From an uncultured Granulicatella sp. (GTDB taxonomy: Bacteria; Bacillota; Bacilli; Lactobacillales; Aerococcaceae), in contig CAKPVL010000022.1 in NCBI GenBank assembly GCA_934193545.1, forward strand, positions 1-22,068: 22,068 nt of DNA. The letters are read 5' to 3'. Each line of letters opens with the position of its first letter. Positions within the stretch are counted from its first letter, which is position 1. The position numbers and the translations under genes are program-made. The notes under the pieces were generated by a model that saw only the letters and a program-made list of their open reading frames with translations, was not told the DNA's origin and did no database searches. This document shows, piece by piece, positions 19,774 to 22,068 of the stretch.

Positions 19774-20244
19774 TTACCAACGATAGTGAGCAAACGCTTT
19801 GTTCGCTTCAGCCATTTTATGTGTATCTTCACGTTTCTTAACAGAAGCACCTGTGTTGTTCGCAGCATCCATAATTTCTTTAGCTAAACGAACTTCCATT
19901 GTGTCTTCACCACGTAGACGTGAGTAGTTTACTAACCAACGTAAACCTAATGTAGTACGACGGTCTGGACGAACTTCCACAGGAACTTGGTAGTTAGAAC
20001 CCCCTACACGACGAGCTTTAACTTCAAGAACAGGCATAATGTTTTTCATTGCTTGTTCGAAAACTTCCATTGGATCGTTTCCAGTTTTTTCTTTAACGAT
20101 ATCAAATGCGTTATATAAGATTGTTGCAGCTTTACCACGTTTTCCATCTACCATTAAACGGTTGATTAAACGAGTAACTAATTTTGAATTATAAATTGGA
20201 TCAGGTAAAACATCACGTTTTGCGACAGGACCTTTACGAGGCAT
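19774..20244 (-). CDS. rpsG: 30S ribosomal protein S7
   Basis: Primary assembly protein of the small-subunit head, next to the E site; the autogenous repressor of the str operon in enterobacteria. The 156 residues start [20 protein letters not shown] and include [38 protein letters not shown], and a C-terminal [14 protein letters not shown]. The ATG at 20244 has AGGAGG seven bases upstream. Located 43 nt after rpsL. Confidence 0.98.
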   Translation of the reverse strand: MPRKGPVAKRDVLPDPIYNSKLVTRLINRLMVDGKRGKAATILYNAFDIVKEKTGNDPMEVFEQAMKNIMPVLEVKARRVGGSNYQVPVEVRPDRRTTLGLRWLVNYSRLRGEDTMEVRLAKEIMDAANNTGASVKKREDTHKMAEANKAFAHYRW

Positions 20245-20287
20245 TTATAATCCTCCTTTCATTTAATGAGTGTTTTATTTTTTAAAA

Positions 20288-20701
20288 TTATTTTTTAGGA
20301 CGTTTAGTACCGTATTTAGAACGACCTTGCATACGGTTGTTAACTCCTGCAGTGTCTAAAGCACCACGAATGATATGGTAACGTACCCCTGGTAAGTCTT
20401 TTACACGTCCACCACGGATTAACACAACGCTGTGTTCTTGTAAGTTGTGACCGATACCTGGAATGTACGCAGTTACTTCGATTAAGTTAGATAAACGTAC
20501 ACGAGCGTATTTACGTAACGCTGAGTTAGGTTTTTTAGGTGTCATAGTACCTACACGAGTACATACACCACGTTTTTGTGGAGAGTTTGTATTCGTTTGT
20601 GATTTTTTGAAACTGTTATAGCCTTTACCTAACGCTGGAGAAGCTGATTTCTCAACTGCTGATTTACGAGGTTTACGGACTAATTGGTTAATAGTTGGCA
20701 T
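20288..20701 (-). CDS. rpsL: 30S ribosomal protein S12
   Basis: Decoding-centre protein that monitors codon-anticodon pairing; classic target of streptomycin resistance. The 137 residues include the 13-residue insertion near the N-terminus typical of Firmicutes. K56 in [11 protein letters not shown] and K101 in [13 protein letters not shown] correspond to E. coli K43 and K88 and are both lysine, so no common streptomycin-resistance allele is seen. D102 is the residue that is methylthiolated in species with RimO. The ATG at 20701 has AGGAGG nine bases upstream, after a structured leader. Confidence 0.99.
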   Translation of the reverse strand: MPTINQLVRKPRKSAVEKSASPALGKGYNSFKKSQTNTNSPQKRGVCTRVGTMTPKKPNSALRKYARVRLSNLIEVTAYIPGIGHNLQEHSVVLIRGGRVKDLPGVRYHIIRGALDTAGVNNRMQGRSKYGTKRPKK

Positions 20702-20862
20702 TAAGCTCTTCCTCCTTCCCTAACGGGTTCTTCTTGGTCCACACTTCCGGGCGGACCATTTTTTGTTAAAAATTAAAAGACATCACTGTCTCATAAAATG
20801 GCCTTCTTACCAGTCAGCACGACTGATTTGATTACTTATCAGGAATCAGGTATAAAAGCACC
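20702..20862 (-). promoter_or_regulatory. Structured 5' leader of the str operon (possible attenuator)
   Basis: About 160 nt from the predicted start to rpsL, with four hairpins in minus-strand order: CTGATT-CC-TGAT/ATCA-AATCAG (20849-20823), CAGTC/GACTG (20825-20811), AGACA/TGTCT followed by TTTTAATTTTT (20791-20778, terminator-like), and TGGTCC/GGACCA (20758-20735). A 9-nt stretch GGCCATTTT (20803-20795) can also pair with AAAATGGTC (20762-20754), excluding the last hairpin. This suggests alternative folding that could gate transcription or translation; the ligand, if any, is unknown. Confidence 0.5.
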
Positions 20863-20868
20863 TCTAAT

Positions 20869-20897
20869 AGAATAGCATTTCTCCTTCAACACGTCAA
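20869..20897 (-). promoter_or_regulatory. Promoter of the str operon (rpsL-rpsG-fusA)
   Basis: Minus strand: -35 TTGACG at 20897-20892, a 17-nt spacer, and -10 TATTCT at 20874-20869 preceded by TGC (extended -10). The start should be near 20862. An AT-rich perfect inverted repeat ATTTTCT-TAAG-AGAAAAT (20900-20917) lies just upstream and may act as an UP element or operator. Confidence 0.8.
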
Positions 20898-20962
20898 GAA
20901 TTTTCTTAAGAGAAAATGTTCCCTTTTATTCGGTACAATTTATATAGAAGTAACTTACTCCA

Positions 20963-21001
20963 CAAATAAATATCCACCGGCTTAGCCGGTGGATATTTAT
21001 T
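20963..21001. terminator. Bidirectional terminator-like hairpin, copy 1
   Basis: A perfect 17-bp stem (left arm 20965-20981, TTA loop, right arm 20985-21001) with a GC-rich top CCACCGGC/GCCGGTGG and an A+T-rich base that supplies a T-rich stretch on either strand. It starts 17 nt after the stop of the DUF2922-like gene and ends 66 nt before the rpsL promoter -35 box. The same 39 nt recur at 21962-22000 with one difference. Confidence 0.8.
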
Positions 21002-21017
21002 CGATTATTTATTGTTG

Positions 21018-21251
21018 TTAAAGAAAGACATCCACTCTCCGCGTCTTATAATAAGCATCTCTTCGGCCTTCATACAATTGTACTCCGTCTTTTTCAAAAA
21101 GATTAGCTCCTATAATACTCTCCATTGCTATATTAGCTGAATCCTTCTTCAATTTATCCTTAGGACGTGAAATAATCAGGTTCTTTGTTTTTCTGTCACT
21201 CCCTTTGAATCGTAAATGCAGTTTCTTTTCAACAAATGTATGATGTGTCAT
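21018..21251 (-). CDS. Small DUF2922-like protein of unknown function
   Basis: The 77-residue product has the layout of the DUF2922 family: an N-terminal beta-strand KKLHLRFKGSDRKTKNLII, then SRPKDKL, a central helix ANIAMESIIGANLFEKDGV, and a final strand ending KTRRVDVFL. The family is found in Firmicutes, usually as small proteins of about 70 residues often next to DUF1659 genes; no function is established. No DUF1659 neighbour is visible. The ATG at 21251 has AGGAGG seven bases upstream. It lies 121 nt after the Xre-like gene and just before a strong hairpin. The extra MTHHTFVE at the N-terminus is a little longer than usual. The assignment is from memory of the family pattern. Confidence 0.65.
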   Translation of the reverse strand: MTHHTFVEKKLHLRFKGSDRKTKNLIISRPKDKLKKDSANIAMESIIGANLFEKDGVQLYEGRRDAYYKTRRVDVFL

Positions 21252-21372
21252 AATTTTTCCTCCTCATTTCTATTCATAATCTAATAAGTCTTACACTTAT
21301 AAAAACAAATTTAGGAGTTAAATTGCTATGCTCTAAGAGATTTTTTCTGTGAACAATTGTAATTTTGTAATG
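21252..21372. other. Spacer between Xre-like gene and DUF2922-like gene
   Basis: It contains a small ATAAGT/ACTTAT hairpin (21284-21300) about 33 nt upstream of the DUF2922-like start and an AT-rich stretch that could hold a promoter, but I find no good -35/-10 pair. No terminator is evident after the Xre-like gene, so the two genes may share a transcript. Confidence 0.4.
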
Positions 21373-21669
21373 CTACTTAGGCAGTTTTTTCTTTTTTACT
21401 TTCACTTCTACATCATATCCACATCGATAAGCTAAATCCAACAGAGTGAGAATAGTTGGATTATGGTCTCCACTCTGCAATCTCGAAAGATTTGATGCTT
21501 TAAGGTCAACTTCTTTTGCAAAATCTTCTAAAGAAAGTCCTGTCACCGTTTGTAACTTTGTCATTTGTAACGCAACTCGCTGCATCATCATTTCCTTTTC
21601 TAAATCATACTCAAACGTCGGATATTCTGATGAAAGCTTGCAAAGTTTTGAAGTTAGGTACGTCCCCAT
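21373..21669 (-). CDS. Xre-family helix-turn-helix protein, probable antitoxin
   Basis: The 98-residue product has an N-terminal extension (1-32, with EKEMMMQRVALQMTK leading into the domain) and an Xre-type DNA-binding domain at about 33-83: GLSLEDFAKEVDLKASNLSR is the helix-turn-helix, followed by LQSGDHNPTILTLLDLAYRCG, then a lysine-rich tail KVKKKKLPK. This is the layout of HigA-like antitoxins, which bind and neutralise a RelE-fold toxin encoded just upstream and repress their own promoter. The ATG at 21669 has AGGAGG nine bases upstream; the open frame from 21690 lacks a site. Two palindromes upstream of the preceding gene are its likely operators. It overlaps that gene by 59 nt in another frame. 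Confidence 0.72.
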   Translation of the reverse strand: MGTYLTSKLCKLSSEYPTFEYDLEKEMMMQRVALQMTKLQTVTGLSLEDFAKEVDLKASNLSRLQSGDHNPTILTLLDLAYRCGYDVEVKVKKKKLPK

Positions 21670-21877
21670 CGTCCATCTCCTCCTTAACATTTTTTGAAAG
21701 AGTTATTAGTAATCCGTGTTTTCCTTTATACCATCGACCCCATTTTTGAATCATCTCTTCTGTTAACCCATCTTCTTGCAGTATTTTTAATATGGCTGCA
21801 TACTTTACTTTTTCTTTGTATGAATACTCATCTAGCTGATCTACCATATCTTTTTCGATTTTAAACTTGCGCTTCAT
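21611..21877 (-). CDS. Small RelE/HigB-like protein, possibly a truncated toxin
   Basis: The 88-residue product starts MKRKFKIEKDMVDQLDEYSY with KEKVKYAAILKILQEDGLTE, which resembles the N-terminal helical hairpin of RelE/HigB-fold mRNA interferases that is followed by a strand region (here WYKGKHGLLITLSKN). The later strands carrying the usual basic and aromatic catalytic residues are not recognisable; the last 25 residues are read through the antitoxin start region in another frame. I infer a shortened or degenerate toxin, but a distinct small partner protein is also possible. The ATG at 21877 has GGAGG eight bases upstream; an in-frame GTG at 21892 overlaps this site. It is the first gene after the operator palindromes. 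Confidence 0.45.
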   Translation of the reverse strand: MKRKFKIEKDMVDQLDEYSYKEKVKYAAILKILQEDGLTEEMIQKWGRWYKGKHGLLITLSKNVKEEMDDGDVPNFKTLQAFIRISDV

Positions 21878-21899
21878 CTCTCCCGCCTCCACACCTTAA

Positions 21900-21935
21900 A
21901 ATTATCATATATGATAATTATCACATATGATAATT
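21900..21935. promoter_or_regulatory. Tandem palindromes, probable operator of the toxin-antitoxin-like pair
   Basis: A perfect 20-nt palindrome at 21900-21919 (core ATTATCATATATGATAAT) overlaps by four bases a second, near-perfect one at 21916-21935 (core ATTATCACATATGATAAT). They lie 23 nt upstream of the toxin-like start and cover GATAAT and TATGAT sequences that could be -10 boxes. Such paired sites are typical for autoregulation by a dimeric Xre antitoxin. Confidence 0.65.
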
Positions 21936-21961
21936 TTGCTCTTTTATAGTATTATTTTGCT

Positions 21962-22000
21962 CAAATAAATATCCACCGGCTTAGCCAGTGGATATTTATT
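21962..22000. terminator. Bidirectional terminator-like hairpin, copy 2
   Basis: The same 39-nt element as at 20963-21001, with one change (G to A at 21987) in the right arm. In the minus-strand RNA this becomes a G-U pair, so the stem stays intact; in the plus-strand RNA it becomes an A-C mismatch. It follows the terminator at 22015-22038 and precedes the toxin-antitoxin-like promoter. Confidence 0.75.
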
Positions 22001-22009
22001 GGTCTAATT

Positions 22010-22038
22010 AAAAAGAGACAGGCGAAATCGCCTGCCTC
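22010..22038 (-). terminator. Intrinsic terminator of the upstream gene
   Basis: Stem CAGGCG/CGCCTG with a 4-nt loop (22019-22034), extended beyond one mismatch by GAG/CTC (22015-22017 and 22036-22038), followed on the minus strand by TTTTTAATT. It starts 13 nt after the stop codon at 22052-22054, so it should end the upstream transcript, rpoB-rpoC if the order is typical. Confidence 0.88.
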
Positions 22039-22051
22039 AAAATAGTGATTA

Positions 22052-22068
22052 TTAAGCTTTTCCTGTTG
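22052..22068 (-). CDS. Last codons of an upstream gene, possibly rpoC
   Basis: Only five codons are in the window: one minus-strand frame reads ...T-G-K-A-stop with TAA at 22054-22052, and a strong terminator follows 13 nt later. The gene normally preceding rpsL in Lactobacillales is rpoC (RNA polymerase beta-prime), so that is the likely identity, but four residues cannot prove it. Confidence 0.4.

Noticed and set aside
20288..20701. Streptomycin-resistance change in rpsL
   Set aside because: Both key lysines (K56 and K101 here) are unchanged.

Overview
The window is the core ribosomal-protein and translation-factor superoperon of a low-GC Firmicute, with almost every gene on the minus strand, so transcription runs from the right end to the left. 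Gene order and features point to Lactobacillales: rpmJ-infA follow adk directly with no map gene, S14 is the short zinc type, S12 carries the Firmicute insertion (137 aa), nothing lies between rpoC's usual place and rpsL except a small accessory cassette, and ecfA1-ecfA2 follow rplQ. The closest fit is something like Carnobacteriaceae or Enterococcaceae, but the sequence alone does not settle the genus.

In transcription order: (1) 22068-22002 holds the last codons of an upstream gene (rpoC by position) and a strong terminator. (2) 22000-20963 is an accessory cassette: two overlapping palindromes, a short probably degenerate RelE/HigB-like toxin gene, an Xre-family antitoxin gene and a DUF2922-like gene. 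It is bracketed by two nearly identical 37-39 nt hairpins. (3) The str operon has a strong promoter, a structured leader of about 160 nt, then rpsL, rpsG and fusA, then a terminator and a separate promoter for tuf, which has its own terminator. (4) A 166-nt structured spacer precedes the promoter and 170-nt leader of the S10-spc-alpha cluster: rpsJ, rplC, rplD, rplW, rplB, rpsS, rplV, rpsC, rplP, rpmC, rpsQ, rplN, rplX, rplE, rpsN, rpsH, rplF, rplR, rpsE, rpmD, rplO, secY, adk; then an internal promoter and infA, rpmJ, rpsM, rpsK, rpoA, rplQ. (5) After a hairpin-rich spacer come the energy-coupling-factor vitamin transporter ATPases ecfA1 and ecfA2; ecfA2 is cut by the window edge.

The genes make the ribosome (S3, S5, S7, S8, S10-S14, S17, S19 and many large-subunit proteins), the elongation factors EF-G and EF-Tu, initiation factor IF-1, the RNA polymerase alpha subunit, the SecY translocon channel and adenylate kinase. 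Most intergenic gaps are short, each gene has a strong AGGAGG-type ribosome binding site, and several genes overlap, as expected for a co-transcribed and translationally coupled unit. Two small genes missed by length-limited ORF calling, rpmJ (37 aa) and rpmD (59 aa), are included. Several longest-ORF starts are corrected on the basis of ribosome binding sites and family N-termini (rpoA, rplO, rplR, rpsQ, rpmC, rpsJ, the Xre gene and the toxin-like gene).

The non-routine material is the accessory cassette before rpsL, the potentially switchable rpsL leader, the S10 leader with in-frame upstream starts, and paired operator-like sites between tuf and rpsJ.
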